Below, piece by piece: positions 17,116-25,967 of a stretch of 64,000 bases of DNA; position 1 is the first letter of the stretch; every line of letters begins with the position of its first letter. Made by a program: the position numbers and the translations under genes. The notes under the pieces are model-generated. The model made no database searches, was not told where the DNA came from, and saw only the letters and a program-made list of their open reading frames with translations. The DNA comes from JAKQHY01 sp034429475 (lineage in GTDB: Bacteria > Chloroflexota > Anaerolineae > B4-G1 > SLSP01), in assembly GCA_034429475.1 (NCBI GenBank), contig DAOUGD010000296.1, positions 1 to 64,000 on the forward strand. The letters run 5' to 3'.

Positions 17116-18570
17116 ATGACTGAAAAATGTGACATTGGCCTCATCGGCCTGGCCGTCATGGGCCAAAATCTGGTGTTGAATATGAGCGATCACGGCTTCA
17201 AGGTGGCCGTGTTCAATCGCACGGTGTCGAAGGTGGATGATTTCATCAACGGCAGCGCGGCGGGGCGCACAATTGTTGGCGCGCACTCCATCGAAGAGCT
17301 GGTGGGGATGCTGGCGTCGCCGCGCCGGGTGATGCTGCTGGTCAAGGCAGGGCAGGCGGTGGACGATTTCATCGAGCTGCTGCTCCCACACCTGGCGCCG
17401 GGCGACATCATCATTGATGGCGGCAACTCCAACTACAACGACACGATGCGCCGCACGGCCTACGTCGAGTCGAAGGGCCTACTCTACATCGGCACAGGCG
17501 TCTCCGGCGGCGAGGAAGGCGCGCGTCACGGGCCTTCGATCATGCCGGGCGGATCGCCGGCGGCGTGGCCGCACGTCAAGCCGGTCTTCCAGGCCGTGTC
17601 CGCCAAAGTGGACGACGGCGCCCCCTGCTGCGACTGGGTTGGCGAGAACGGCGCGGGCCACTACGTCAAGATGACGCACAACGGCATCGAGTACGGCGAC
17701 ATGCAGCTCATCTGCGAAGCCTACCAGTTGATGAAAGAGGGCCTGGGGATGAGCAACGAGGCCATGCACGAAGTCTTCGCCGAGTGGAACAAGGGTAAGC
17801 TGGACTCATACCTCGTCGAGATCACCCGCGACATCCTGGCCTACAAGGATGAGAATGGCGACTACGTGTTGGACAAAATCCTCGACACCGCCGGGCAGAA
17901 GGGCACCGGCAAGTGGACGGGCATTTCCGCGTTGGATATGGGCACGCCGTTGACGTTGATCGTCGAAGCGGTGTTCGCGCGCTGCCTCTCCGCATTGATT
18001 GATGACCGCAAAGCCGCGTCTCAATCCCTCGCCGGGCCTGCCGCCGTTTTCGAGGGCGACAAGGCCGCGTTTATCAACGACATCCGCGACGCGCTGTACG
18101 CTTCCAAGATTATGTCCTACACGCAGGGCTACATGCTGATGCGCGCGGCGGCGGCGGAATACAAGTGGAATCTCAACTACGGCGGCATCGCGCTGATGTG
18201 GCGCGGCGGCTGCATCATCCGCTCCGTCTTCCTGGGCAAGATCAAGGAAGCCTTCGACAAGCACCCCGACTTGACCAACCTGCTGCTCGATGACTACTTC
18301 AAGGCCGAGGTCGAGGCGGCGCAGGCGGCGTGGCGGCGGGTCATCGCCAAAGCCGTGGAGCTGGGCATCCCCGTCCCGGCCATGTCGAGCGCGCTGGCTT
18401 TCTTCGACGGCTACCGCCGGGCGCGGCTGCCGCAGAACCTCCTCCAGGCGCAGCGCGACTACTTCGGCGCGCACACCTACGAGCGCGTGGATCGTCCGCG
18501 CGGCGAGTTCTTCCACACCGACTGGATCGGGTCGGGTGCAGCGGCGATATCGTCAACGTATACAGCGTAA
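17116..18570 (+). CDS. gnd: 6-phosphogluconate dehydrogenase, paralogue 2 (NADP type)
   Basis: 484-aa canonical decarboxylating 6PGDH: GLAVMGQNLVLNM, then VFNRTVSKVDDF, the NRT motif whose Arg binds the 2'-phosphate of NADP, then DGGNSNYNDT, GVSGGEEGARHGPSIMPGG, HYVKMTHNGIEYGDMQLI and KGTGKWTGISALDMG. ATG 17116 follows GGGAGG; the open frame begins two codons earlier with TTG. The tandem placement with paralogue 1 suggests an old duplication with cofactor divergence. A terminator follows. Confidence 0.92.
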   Translation: MTEKCDIGLIGLAVMGQNLVLNMSDHGFKVAVFNRTVSKVDDFINGSAAGRTIVGAHSIEELVGMLASPRRVMLLVKAGQAVDDFIELLLPHLAPGDIIIDGGNSNYNDTMRRTAYVESKGLLYIGTGVSGGEEGARHGPSIMPGGSPAAWPHVKPVFQAVSAKVDDGAPCCDWVGENGAGHYVKMTHNGIEYGDMQLICEAYQLMKEGLGMSNEAMHEVFAEWNKGKLDSYLVEITRDILAYKDENGDYVLDKILDTAGQKGTGKWTGISALDMGTPLTLIVEAVFARCLSALIDDRKAASQSLAGPAAVFEGDKAAFINDIRDALYASKIMSYTQGYMLMRAAAAEYKWNLNYGGIALMWRGGCIIRSVFLGKIKEAFDKHPDLTNLLLDDYFKAEVEAAQAAWRRVIAKAVELGIPVPAMSSALAFFDGYRRARLPQNLLQAQRDYFGAHTYERVDRPRGEFFHTDWIGSGAAAISSTYTA

Positions 18571-18576
18571 GTAAAG

Positions 18577-18607
18577 GGCGACGCACTGTGAAAGTGCGTC
18601 GCCTTTG
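18577..18607 (+). terminator. Rho-independent terminator after gnd
   Basis: An 11-bp stem (GGCGACGCACT and its complement) with a GTGA-type loop, ending in CCTTT, lies seven bases after the gnd stop. A TATAAT at 18610-18615 just after it may be the -10 box of the following toxin-antitoxin operon. Confidence 0.75.
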
Positions 18608-18744
18608 GGTATAATAAGGTGAGAGAAGAATACGATTTTTCACAATCGGTTAAAAATCCCTACACCCAGCCATTGAAGGCGACTGTTCCCCTCAACTTAG
18701 TGGTGGGGATGATCGAGAGTGTATTTAATTGCCAGGAGGTGTCT

Positions 18745-19044
18745 ATGCAAACGCAAGCGTCCCCCAAAATTGATTATACGAAGGCCATTGTGGCTATCGT
18801 GGACACTTTACCTATCGAAAGGAGAATGCAGGTCTACGAATATGTGTTATTTCTACAATCGCGTTCGCAAGCCGCCGATACAACACAAGCGCAGGTTGAG
18901 GTAGATGAGGCATGGTGGGATGCACAATTCGCGGCTACAGATGATGCAAAGTTAGCGGCACTGGTTGAAAGTGTGGAAGCTGAAATCCAGGCCGGTCATA
19001 CTATGCCGATGTTTGATGAGCAGGGGACGTTTGTTGAACGATGA
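18745..19044 (+). CDS. antitoxin-like protein of a type II pair
   Basis: 99 aa from ATG 18745 behind a strong CAGGAGGTGTC ribosome binding site. The first half (AIVAIVDTLPIERRMQVYEYVLFLQS) is a helical segment and the second half is acidic (DEAWWDAQFAATDDAKLAALVESVEAEIQ), as in toxin-neutralising tails. It overlaps the toxin gene by ATGA. No DNA-binding fold can be named with confidence. The leader of about 130 bases between the terminator and the start contains no other gene. Confidence 0.7.
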   Translation: MQTQASPKIDYTKAIVAIVDTLPIERRMQVYEYVLFLQSRSQAADTTQAQVEVDEAWWDAQFAATDDAKLAALVESVEAEIQAGHTMPMFDEQGTFVER

Positions 19045-19304
19045 ACTCACAAACCACGCCTGCTTTCTGGCAAAAGTATCGAGCCTTGCCGGTTGAAGTC
19101 AGAAGACACGCCAGAGAAACCTATCGCTTGTGGCGGAAAAATCCGGCTCATCCTAGTTTGCGGTTTAAACGTGTAAAATCCGATCAACCTGTTTATTCGG
19201 TGCGTATTGGTTTGAACTATCGGGCCTTGGGGCTTTTGAAAGGGGATATGGTAACCTGGTTTTGGATTGGCGATCATGCTGATTATGAACGGTTACTGCG
19301 TTAG
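19041..19304 (+). CDS. RelE/ParE-like toxin
   Basis: 87 aa. HPSLRFKRVKSDQPVYSVRIGLNYRALG and the C-terminal WFWIGDHADYERLL match a common ParE/HigB-like subgroup in which the protein folds as a small RNase or gyrase poison. It overlaps the antitoxin stop as ATGA and should form a type II toxin-antitoxin operon with it. The target cannot be read from the sequence. Confidence 0.8.
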   Translation: MNSQTTPAFWQKYRALPVEVRRHARETYRLWRKNPAHPSLRFKRVKSDQPVYSVRIGLNYRALGLLKGDMVTWFWIGDHADYERLLR

Positions 19305-19307
19305 AAT

Positions 19308-20105
19308 ATGAAACTCATTGAAGAACTTTTAGACCGTAACGGCGTCACCCTCCACTACTGGCTCGGCGGCGAGCCGGCCGCGCCGCTGGTGGTCTTCACG
19401 CATGGCGCGACGATTGACCATCATGAATGGGATGCCACGTTGCCGCTGGTCGGCGAGCATTTCCGCGTGCTGGCCTGGGACGTGCGCGGCCACGGCCTCT
19501 CGCGCCCCGCGCCCTTCGCGCTCGATGCGGCGGAGGCGGACTTGCTCGCCATTCTTGACCGGCTTCAGGTGGAGCAGGCGGTTCTTGTCGGGCACTCGAT
19601 GGGCGGCAATTTGCATCAGGAAGTCGTTTTCCACCATCCAGAGCGGGTCAAGGCGCTGGTCTTTCTGGATTGCACCTGGAATTTCCAGAAGCTCACGGCG
19701 TTGGAGAGATTCGGTTTAAGCATGGCCGGGCCAATTTTCAAAGTCTACCCGTACAAACTCCTCGTGGATCAATCCCTGGCGATGACGGCGACCTCGAAAG
19801 CGTCGCAGGAGCTATTGCGTTCGGCGATGGGGAGCCTGAGCAAAGCTGAATTTATCCAGATTATGATGGCGACCGCGCAGTGCCTGCACTACGAACCGGG
19901 GTACACCATCAACAAGCCCCTGCTGATGATGGTTGGCGACCGGGATGCCACGGGGAACATTCGGAAAGCCATGCCGCTCTGGGCGAAGCACGAACCCGAC
20001 GCCCGCCTCGTGGTGATTCCCCACGCCAAACATGCAGCCAATCTCGACAACCCAGACGCCTTCCATCAAGCGCTGCTGGACTTCTTGACGAGTCGTTGCC
20101 TGTAA
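19308..20105 (+). CDS. alpha/beta hydrolase
   Basis: 265-aa hydrolase with the nucleophile elbow GHSMGGN (Ser near residue 97), an oxyanion-region FTHGATIDHHEWD and a C-terminal HAKHAANLDNP containing the catalytic His. It has no signal peptide. It starts three bases after the toxin gene, so it may share its transcript. The substrate cannot be predicted beyond an ester or similar bond. Confidence 0.88.
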   Translation: MKLIEELLDRNGVTLHYWLGGEPAAPLVVFTHGATIDHHEWDATLPLVGEHFRVLAWDVRGHGLSRPAPFALDAAEADLLAILDRLQVEQAVLVGHSMGGNLHQEVVFHHPERVKALVFLDCTWNFQKLTALERFGLSMAGPIFKVYPYKLLVDQSLAMTATSKASQELLRSAMGSLSKAEFIQIMMATAQCLHYEPGYTINKPLLMMVGDRDATGNIRKAMPLWAKHEPDARLVVIPHAKHAANLDNPDAFHQALLDFLTSRCL

Positions 20106-20579
20106 ATGAAGCTCCAGGATTTTGAAGCTCCTCTGCTCGCTCATCTTCCCACGACTTATGCCCTGCTCCTGTCGTCCAATTTGACGGTTCATCCCACTGT
20201 CTCTCGCATCGTCTTACACGGCTCGCGCGGGTTGGCCGGGGGCTATCGGCCCGATTCGGACATTGACCTGAGCCTCGTCGTGGAGATGTCGCCGGAGCTT
20301 CCTCATCCAGAACACGACCGCCTGCTTCACGCCGTTTGGGAAACCACCCTCGCTGCCTGGCAGTCGCCCATTGAGCTGGACCTGGCGCTCGTTTTCGATG
20401 TGCGAGATTGTGGATTGCAATGTTTCGGCCAGTCTCAATGGAATACGTCATTGTGCGGCGGCGGCGTGGATTGCTTTGGCCTCTACAAAGCGATGAAGGG
20501 CTTCAACGGATTGGTCTCAAATGCAGGGGTGCAGGTGCAGCGGATGCTCCCGTGTCTCACAATCTGGCGGAGAGCCTGA
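20106..20579 (+). CDS. nucleotidyltransferase-domain protein
   Basis: 157 aa with a minimal nucleotidyltransferase motif: VLHGSRGLAGGYRPDSDIDLSLVV (G-S then D-x-D near residues 57-59) and a third acidic strand ELDLALVF. Such MNT proteins adenylylate proteins or act in toxin-antitoxin pairs, but no HEPN partner is seen. The start follows the hydrolase stop without a gap. The C-terminus after residue 110 is not recognisable and may be altered. Confidence 0.72.
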   Translation: MKLQDFEAPLLAHLPTTYALLLSSNLTVHPTVSRIVLHGSRGLAGGYRPDSDIDLSLVVEMSPELPHPEHDRLLHAVWETTLAAWQSPIELDLALVFDVRDCGLQCFGQSQWNTSLCGGGVDCFGLYKAMKGFNGLVSNAGVQVQRMLPCLTIWRRA

Positions 20580-20647
20580 TGAGATCCGAAATCTGCTTAA
20601 TCTGCTCAATCTGCTGACAAAAACACAAAGGAGAAAAAGTACACACA

Positions 20648-22198
20648 ATGTTCAAATTCATACGAGTTTTGCTGGTAAGTGTTGGGTTGCTGGCTTTGTT
20701 GGGGGCAGTGGTGAGCGCTTCCGCGGAGAAGCCCGGAGATGGCCCGCACCTGGGGACACGCGCCCCCGCGGCTCAGTCGCTCGGCCTCAAATACGACTGG
20801 CACACCTTCTATGGCTTTAACGAAAGCCTGGGCGAATCCCGCAGTGTCGCCGTGGATACCGATGGGAATGTCTACGTTGCCGGTTATAGCGATAAAACCT
20901 GGCCGGGTCCCGGCGATGTCGCGCCGTTGCACGCTTACAGCGGTGACTATGACATCATGGTTATAAAGCTGAACGCTCAGGGAGTCTATCAGTGGCACAC
21001 TTTTTATGGCGCCGCCCCTACAGAAACAGAAGATGGCGACGATGAAGGCGTCGGGATTGCCTTAGATTCCGGCGGCAACGTGTATGTCACGGGGTATTCC
21101 GATAGAACCTGGCAGGGTGATGGAGATACTGCTCCACTGAATTCCCACGGCGGCGACGCCGAGTATATGTTTGTCTTGAAGCTCAACAGCAGCGGCGCGT
21201 ATCAGTGGCACACCTTCTTTCAACCGGGACGGGCCAAGGCGATTGACGTGACCGGCAGCGACGTGTACGTCGCCGGCATCGCCGCCAGCAGTTGGGAAAC
21301 TCCGACGCACGCTTTTAAGCCGGGAGGTAACAGCTTGGTGGCGTTGAAGTTTAACAGTGCGGGTGACTATCAATGGCACACATATTATGGGACTGAAGAG
21401 AATACAACCACAACGACCGAAGCATACGGTATTGTCGCCGACGCTGTTCATGATGCTGTGTATGTTACAGGACAAGCTCCCAATAACTGGTTGGGTGATG
21501 GGGACGCGGCCCCTCTGCACGCTTTCAGTGGTGGCCCCAGTTACAGCACCGACCTCGTCGTCCTGAAACTCAACGGCACTGGCGCTTACCAGTGGCACAC
21601 ATTCTATGGCGCTGCCGAGGTTGAAGACAGTGGTCGCGGTATTGCCGTAGACAGTGACGGTGATCCCATCATCACTGGACAGTCGGCGACCAGTTGGGGC
21701 AGCCCTCTCCACGCTTATAACACCGAAAGAGACATTACCGTGCTCAAGCTCAACAGCGCCGGCGCATACCAGTGGCATACCTTCTATGGTTCAGACGGCG
21801 CCGACAACGGCGCCGGGATCGCTGTGGACGCGAGCGGCAACCTTTACGTCGCCGGTTTTTCTGCCGCAAGCTGGCTCGGCGATGGCGACGCGCAACCGGC
21901 GCACGCTTATTCGGGAATGGGTGGGAACAGTGAGATTGTGGTCCTGAAACTCGACCCGAACGGCGTTTTTCAACGGCACACCTTCTATGGCGCCGGCGAC
22001 GCTCACGACAATGGCCTCGGCATCGCCCTGGACGCCAACTATGGTGTATTCGTTACCGGACTGTCGGTAGCCACATGGCAAGGCGATGGCGGCGCCAAAC
22101 CACTCCACGCCCATAGCGGCAATCTGACAGGTGATAGTTTTGTGTTAAAGCTCTACGACCGGATTTATCACATTTACTTGCCGTTGGTCATGCGGTAG
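20648..22198 (+). CDS. secreted SBBP-type beta-propeller repeat protein
   Basis: 516 aa. It starts with a signal peptide (FKFIRVLLVSVGLLALLGAVVSASA). About seven repeats of roughly 65 residues follow, each with a GAYQWHTFYG core, a GIAVDxxGNxYVxG strand, a W-G-DGDAAPLHAYSG turn and a VVLKLN strand. These are SBBP/beta-propeller repeats. The protein ends with IYLPLVMR, a C-terminal ending frequent in secreted Chloroflexota proteins. The binding role is unknown. AAAGGAG precedes the ATG. Confidence 0.85.
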   Translation: MFKFIRVLLVSVGLLALLGAVVSASAEKPGDGPHLGTRAPAAQSLGLKYDWHTFYGFNESLGESRSVAVDTDGNVYVAGYSDKTWPGPGDVAPLHAYSGDYDIMVIKLNAQGVYQWHTFYGAAPTETEDGDDEGVGIALDSGGNVYVTGYSDRTWQGDGDTAPLNSHGGDAEYMFVLKLNSSGAYQWHTFFQPGRAKAIDVTGSDVYVAGIAASSWETPTHAFKPGGNSLVALKFNSAGDYQWHTYYGTEENTTTTTEAYGIVADAVHDAVYVTGQAPNNWLGDGDAAPLHAFSGGPSYSTDLVVLKLNGTGAYQWHTFYGAAEVEDSGRGIAVDSDGDPIITGQSATSWGSPLHAYNTERDITVLKLNSAGAYQWHTFYGSDGADNGAGIAVDASGNLYVAGFSAASWLGDGDAQPAHAYSGMGGNSEIVVLKLDPNGVFQRHTFYGAGDAHDNGLGIALDANYGVFVTGLSVATWQGDGGAKPLHAHSGNLTGDSFVLKLYDRIYHIYLPLVMR

Positions 22199-22263
22199 TA
22201 GGCGCATACCACCCATTTCTCATTACTCATTTCCCATTACCGACTCTCCTGAAAAAAGAAAAA

Positions 22264-22397
22264 GTTTCACGTAAAGGCGCAAAAGCGCAAAGATTTTTAA
22301 GATTGGACTAAATTTTATAACGTAAACCACGGTTTTCAGTAAAGCATATAAAGGTTGATCTGCATTTCCCTTAGCGTCTTTGCACCTTTGCGTGAAA
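22264..22397. repeat. intergenic inverted repeat, family B copy 2
   Basis: The left arm TTTCACGTAAAGGCGCAAAA and right arm GCACCTTTGCGTGAAA flank about 80 bp of AT-rich DNA. It fills the gap between the SBBP protein and the isomerase, together with a low-complexity TTTCTCATTACTCATTTC run at 22213-22240. Confidence 0.7.
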
Positions 22398-22451
22398 TGT
22401 TTAGTTTCCTCAGTGGAGTCATTACCATATTTCAAAAGGAGTGAATACATT

Positions 22452-23303
22452 ATGACCGCAACCTTTACCCTCAGTGCTTTTGGCGACGAAATCGCCCCGG
22501 ATTTGGACGAGCAGTTGACTGTGCTCAACCGTCTTGAAGTGGGCTATCTTGACCTGCGCGGCGCGTGGGGCAAGAACGTCCTGCGGATGGACGCCGATGA
22601 CCTGACGCGGGTGAACGAAGTCTGCGCGGCGCACGGCGTCAAGATCGCGTGCCTGGGCAGCCCCATCGGCAAGTCGCCCATCGTAGAGCCGGTTGACTTC
22701 GAGCTGAACAACCTGCGCCGCATCATGGAGATTGGTGAGGTAGTGGGCTGCCGCCGCGTGCGCATCTTCTCGTTCTATCCGCCCGACACGAGCAGCAACG
22801 CCCGCTACGACGAGTACGTGGACGAGGCTGTGTCCCGTCTGCGCCAGATGGCGGAACTGGCGGGCAGCGCCGGTTTCACGCTGCTGCTGGAAAACGAGAA
22901 GGGCATCGTCACCGACACGTTGGCGCGCTGTCAGACGGTGATGGAGGCCGTGGCCCATCCGGCCCTGCGTTTCCTGTGGGATTCGGCCAACTTCGTGCAG
23001 GAAAATGAAGCGCGCGTGGTGGAGCGCGGCTGGCCGATGGTGGGAGACACCATCGGCTACGTCCACATCAAGGACGCGGTGTTGAGCGATGGACACGTCG
23101 TGCCCGCCGGGGAGGGCGACGGCCAGTTGCCCGAACTGCTGACGCATCTGATCGCCGCCGACTACCAGGGCTTCCTCGCCCTTGAGCCGCACCTTAAGAT
23201 CGCCGGCCACAGCACCGGTCACAGCGGCGCGGATGGGATGACGATAGCCGTCAATGCGTTGCGCAAAGTGATGGCGGTGGTGGACGCCATTGAAGTAAAA
23301 TAA
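22452..23303 (+). CDS. sugar phosphate isomerase/epimerase family (AP endonuclease 2-like TIM barrel)
   Basis: 283-aa xylose-isomerase-like TIM barrel. Metal-site residues are recognisable in LLLENEKG (Glu), FLWDSANF (Asp), GYVHIKDA (His) and LALEPHL (Glu). It starts at ATG 22452, preceded by AAAAGGAG; the upstream open extension overlaps the repeat and is not coding. Members isomerise or epimerise keto sugars and inosose-type compounds. Together with IolB and the Gfo/Idh/MocA protein it could belong to a sugar-acid or inositol-like pathway. Confidence 0.85.
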   Translation: MTATFTLSAFGDEIAPDLDEQLTVLNRLEVGYLDLRGAWGKNVLRMDADDLTRVNEVCAAHGVKIACLGSPIGKSPIVEPVDFELNNLRRIMEIGEVVGCRRVRIFSFYPPDTSSNARYDEYVDEAVSRLRQMAELAGSAGFTLLLENEKGIVTDTLARCQTVMEAVAHPALRFLWDSANFVQENEARVVERGWPMVGDTIGYVHIKDAVLSDGHVVPAGEGDGQLPELLTHLIAADYQGFLALEPHLKIAGHSTGHSGADGMTIAVNALRKVMAVVDAIEVK

Positions 23304-23313
23304 TCCGAATAAA

Positions 23314-23358
23314 ACGTCAAACGTCAAACGTCAGAAAACTTGACGTTTGACGTTTGAC
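23314..23358. terminator. word-tandem hairpin between convergent genes
   Basis: Three copies of AAACGTC are followed by the complementary TTGACGTTTGACGTTTGAC, giving a long hairpin between the isomerase (+) and the histidine kinase (-). It probably acts as a bidirectional terminator, although it has no long T-run. Confidence 0.6.
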
Positions 23359-24783
23359 TTATGCCATTTCAGAAATAGGCAGGCTGAGCGTGAACGTCGT
23401 TCCCTGGCCTACCTCGCTCTCTACCGTAATCTGCTCTCCGTGCGCTTCGAGGACGAGTTTGCAGAACGCCAGGCCCAATCCACTGCCCCGTCCTACAATT
23501 TGACCGGTGACGAATTTTTGAAACAGCCGCCCGCGGATTTCGGGGGCGATGCCGGGGCCAGTATCACTGACCGTTGCCAGTACCTTGTTCCCCTCTTGTC
23601 GCGCAGCAATCGTGATCGCGCCGCCTTCGGGCGTGAACTTCAGCGCGTTGCCCACCAGGTTTTGCAGCACTCGTCCCATCAGTTGTATATCTACCCACAC
23701 GGCTGGCAGCGCCGGCGGAATTTCCAGATTGAGCGCGATTTGCTTAGCCGTGGCCTGCGGGGTTAGGGTTTTCAGGGCATCGCTGACCAGATCGAGCAAT
23801 CCTACATGGGTGCGTTCCAGCGGCATCTTGCCACTTTCCAACCGGCTCACATCGAGGATGGCAGTGATCAGGGCGAGCAATTTCCCCGCGCCGTGCAGGG
23901 CAATGTCCAGCAATTGTTGCTTTTCGGCGTCGAAGTCGAGCGCGTCCATTTGGATGATTTGTAGGGCGGTCATGATGCTGCCGAGGGGACTGCGCAGGTC
24001 GTGAACCATCGTATGCACCATCGCCTCGCGCAATTGCTCCACTTCGTTCCGTTGCGTGATGTCTACGATGAAAGCCAGCGCCAGCCTGCCCTGCTGTGTC
24101 TCTACCACGCCCAGGCTAATCTCCACCGGGAATACCGTTTTATCTTTGCGGCGCGCCCATAAATCCAACCCCACGCCCATTGGGCGGACATACGGCGTGC
24201 CAAAGTAGTTGGCGCACTGCTGCAAGTGTCGCTCCCGCTGCATTTCTGGAACAAGAAGCGTCAACGGCTGTCCGATGAGTTCCGTAGGAGTATAGCCGAA
24301 CAACTGGGTTGCGGCGCGATTGATCAGCACAATGGTTCCGTTCTCATCCACAATCACTAATCCTATCGGCGCAGCCTCAATGAGCATCCGGGTGGCACGC
24401 TCAGTATCCTGTAATGCTTCCTCGGCCCGCTTGCGGGCGGTGATGTCGTGACCGTAAATATTTACATAGCGACCTTTTTCATCGGGCGCGAAGACCAGCG
24501 AAAGAACGCGGTCAGGGAGGCTAACCTCAATTTGTTGACTGGCTTTCTCCTGCAAACTGGCCGCGAGGTGAGTCAGAATGGCGTCGGGCAACGTATGTTG
24601 CGGGCTACACTGCCAGAAATTCAAGAGTGATGCGCTGGCGGGGTTTGCATAAAGGATCCTGCCGCGGGGGTCTACCCGTAAAACAGGGCTAGGGTTCTCG
24701 TCGGAATATTGCGTTACTTTTGCAGCAGCGGACATCCCATCACTCTGCATTGCCGTCATGGCTGATTCTGTCCAATCTTCCAT
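23359..24783 (-). CDS. PAS-domain sensor histidine kinase
   Basis: 474 aa. Two PAS-like domains are at about residues 25-115 and 128-245 (IVDENGTIVLINRAATQLFGYTPTELIG). The HisKA box is MVHDLRSPLG (phospho-His 261), followed by a HATPase_c domain with LVGNALKFTPEGG (N box), SDTGPGIAPEI (G1) and GRGSGLGLAFC (G2). There is no membrane segment, so it is a cytoplasmic kinase. No response regulator is adjacent. It is divergent from the small gene at 24957; the 173-base gap between them holds only presumed promoters. Confidence 0.92.
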   Translation of the reverse strand: MEDWTESAMTAMQSDGMSAAAKVTQYSDENPSPVLRVDPRGRILYANPASASLLNFWQCSPQHTLPDAILTHLAASLQEKASQQIEVSLPDRVLSLVFAPDEKGRYVNIYGHDITARKRAEEALQDTERATRMLIEAAPIGLVIVDENGTIVLINRAATQLFGYTPTELIGQPLTLLVPEMQRERHLQQCANYFGTPYVRPMGVGLDLWARRKDKTVFPVEISLGVVETQQGRLALAFIVDITQRNEVEQLREAMVHTMVHDLRSPLGSIMTALQIIQMDALDFDAEKQQLLDIALHGAGKLLALITAILDVSRLESGKMPLERTHVGLLDLVSDALKTLTPQATAKQIALNLEIPPALPAVWVDIQLMGRVLQNLVGNALKFTPEGGAITIAARQEGNKVLATVSDTGPGIAPEIRGRLFQKFVTGQIVGRGSGLGLAFCKLVLEAHGEQITVESEVGQGTTFTLSLPISEMA

Positions 24784-24956
24784 AATTTCTTATCCTTCTA
24801 CTCTGGTAATCTTTGATTACATTGCCCTGGGTAACGGGTGGTAGTACAATAGCAGTGTAAGTACATTTTATGTCGCTATGAGGCAAACGGCAAGAGCATT
24901 TCCCTTTGAGCCACTGTTGAAAATTACGGTTTATGAGTGCAGGTTGAGGTATACAG

Positions 24957-25184
24957 ATGAATAAACCACAAGCTATTTTCCGTTGGAAATCCAACCGGTA
25001 TGAGATTCATCAAAGTGAGGGGTCTCCTTACTTTTGGTTGATGGATGCTACCAAGCGTGAGGAACGCACCCCCTTCACATTGGCGCAAATCAAAGAGTTG
25101 CACGATTTACTCAAAAGGGTGCTACAGGATTGTGAAGTCGAACTAGAGGAGAATGAGCTCTGCCCGCCAGATGCCGATGAATAG
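24957..25184 (+). CDS. small hypothetical protein
   Basis: 75-aa protein, Lys/Arg-rich at the N-terminus (FRWKSNRYEIHQ) and acidic at the C-terminus (EVELEENELCPPDADE). No known family. It lies just upstream of the tRNA-Gln gene and outside the integrated element. Confidence 0.5.
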   Translation: MNKPQAIFRWKSNRYEIHQSEGSPYFWLMDATKREERTPFTLAQIKELHDLLKRVLQDCEVELEENELCPPDADE

Positions 25185-25215
25185 GAACGAGGCGAACCCA
25201 TAGTGCAATATCCGT

Positions 25216-25243
25216 TTGTTGAATTACCGGCTCGTGGTATAAT
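25216..25243 (+). promoter_or_regulatory. promoter of tRNA-Gln
   Basis: A TTGTTG -35-like box and consensus TATAAT (25238-25243) are separated by 16 bp. The -10 box ends 15 bases before the mature tRNA 5' end. Confidence 0.65.
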
Positions 25244-25258
25244 CTTGCTTGTTGACGC

Positions 25259-25332
25259 TGGGGCGTGGCCAAGTTGGTAAGGCAACAGACTTTGAATCTG
25301 TGTATTCGCACGTTCGAGTCGTGCCGCCCCAG
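25259..25332 (+). tRNA. tRNA-Gln (anticodon TTG)
   Basis: Cloverleaf of 74 nt. The acceptor stem TGGGGCG pairs with CGCCCCA (25325-25331), with discriminator G25332. The anticodon stem CAGA/TCTG holds the loop CTTTGAA, whose anticodon is TTG. The T arm GCACG-TTCGAGT-CGTGC pairs perfectly. CC follows but the terminal A of CCA is not encoded. The 3' half from the anticodon loop onward is the integration site of the element, and a degenerate copy of this half lies at 45241-45285. Confidence 0.95.
25290..25302. other. attL core
   Basis: CTTTGAATCTGTG in the tRNA anticodon loop and stem is identical to 45241-45253. The anticodon region is a common crossover site for tyrosine integrases. From here to CAGCC at the tRNA 3' end the two copies still match at most positions. 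Confidence 0.8.
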
Positions 25333-25359
25333 CCTTTTTCTTCTTGTGGGGAGGGTGAC

Positions 25360-25596
25360 ATGCAAGTATCCCCAGAACGCCGGATCATAACGCCGGTGAC
25401 GTGGTTGGCAGCGCCGGAATGGTTGACCCCGCAACAAGCGGCAGCCATTACCGGCCATCCACTGGAGATTATCCAGGCGGTGATCGCTGAGGGCGGGGTA
25501 GAGCTGCAAGAGGACGGCGACCAGGTGCTCATTGAAAAGAGCAGCCTCTACGAGTTTCAGGAATCGCTGTTAGAGGTCTTGCACTGGAATGACTGA
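25360..25596 (+). CDS. HTH DNA-binding protein, excisionase-like
   Basis: 78 aa from ATG 25360, with GGGGAGGG upstream. The open frame upstream runs through the tRNA and is not coding. APEWLTPQQAAAITGHPLEIIQAVIAEGGVEL matches the helix-turn-helix of MerR/Xis-like excisionase proteins (HTH_17), with a short C-terminal helix. As the first gene after attL it is a good candidate for the recombination directionality factor. Related proteins are encoded at 25968 and 28007. Confidence 0.7.
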   Translation: MQVSPERRIITPVTWLAAPEWLTPQQAAAITGHPLEIIQAVIAEGGVELQEDGDQVLIEKSSLYEFQESLLEVLHWND

Positions 25597-25617
25597 CCGT
25601 TCTTGAGCCTGTAAAGA

Positions 25618-25653
25618 AAACGCCTTGCCTTCCCGGTAGGGCGTTTTTTTGTG
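25618..25653 (+). terminator. Rho-independent terminator
   Basis: A stem starting AACGCCTTGCC, with two G-T pairs, folds with the complementary GGTAGGGCGTT and is followed by a T-run. It closes the gene at 25360. Confidence 0.8.
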
Positions 25654-25755
25654 GGTTTCTTTGCGTTGGTAACACTCAGTAATACTGGTGTTATTCAAGT
25701 AATACTGGCAAGGTTTATCAGAGGTTATCTCCAAGTCGGGGAGGTTCAAGGTAGG

Positions 25756-25959
25756 ATGTCCAAGCAGAGTGAACCCAGTACAGACCCAGAGGATCTCGCG
25801 GCTATTGTGGAGGATGTGCGCCGGGGCTTACAATTTATTCGCGCAGCACAGGGATATGGAGAGGTTACGGTCACTATTGAGGTGCGCCCTGATGGTTTGG
25901 CGCATTGGGCCATTTCTACGAAGTTTACGCGCAAGCCGCGCCGGGTAGAAACCCATTAG
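25756..25959 (+). CDS. small hypothetical protein
   Basis: 67 aa from ATG 25756, preceded by AGGTAGG. The sequence AIVEDVRRGLQFIRAAQGYGEVTVTIEVRPDGLAHWAIS reads as a helix followed by two strands. No family recognised. It lies between two HTH genes and is probably co-transcribed with the second, which begins nine bases later. Confidence 0.5.
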   Translation: MSKQSEPSTDPEDLAAIVEDVRRGLQFIRAAQGYGEVTVTIEVRPDGLAHWAISTKFTRKPRRVETH

Positions 25960-25967
25960 GGGCTGCC

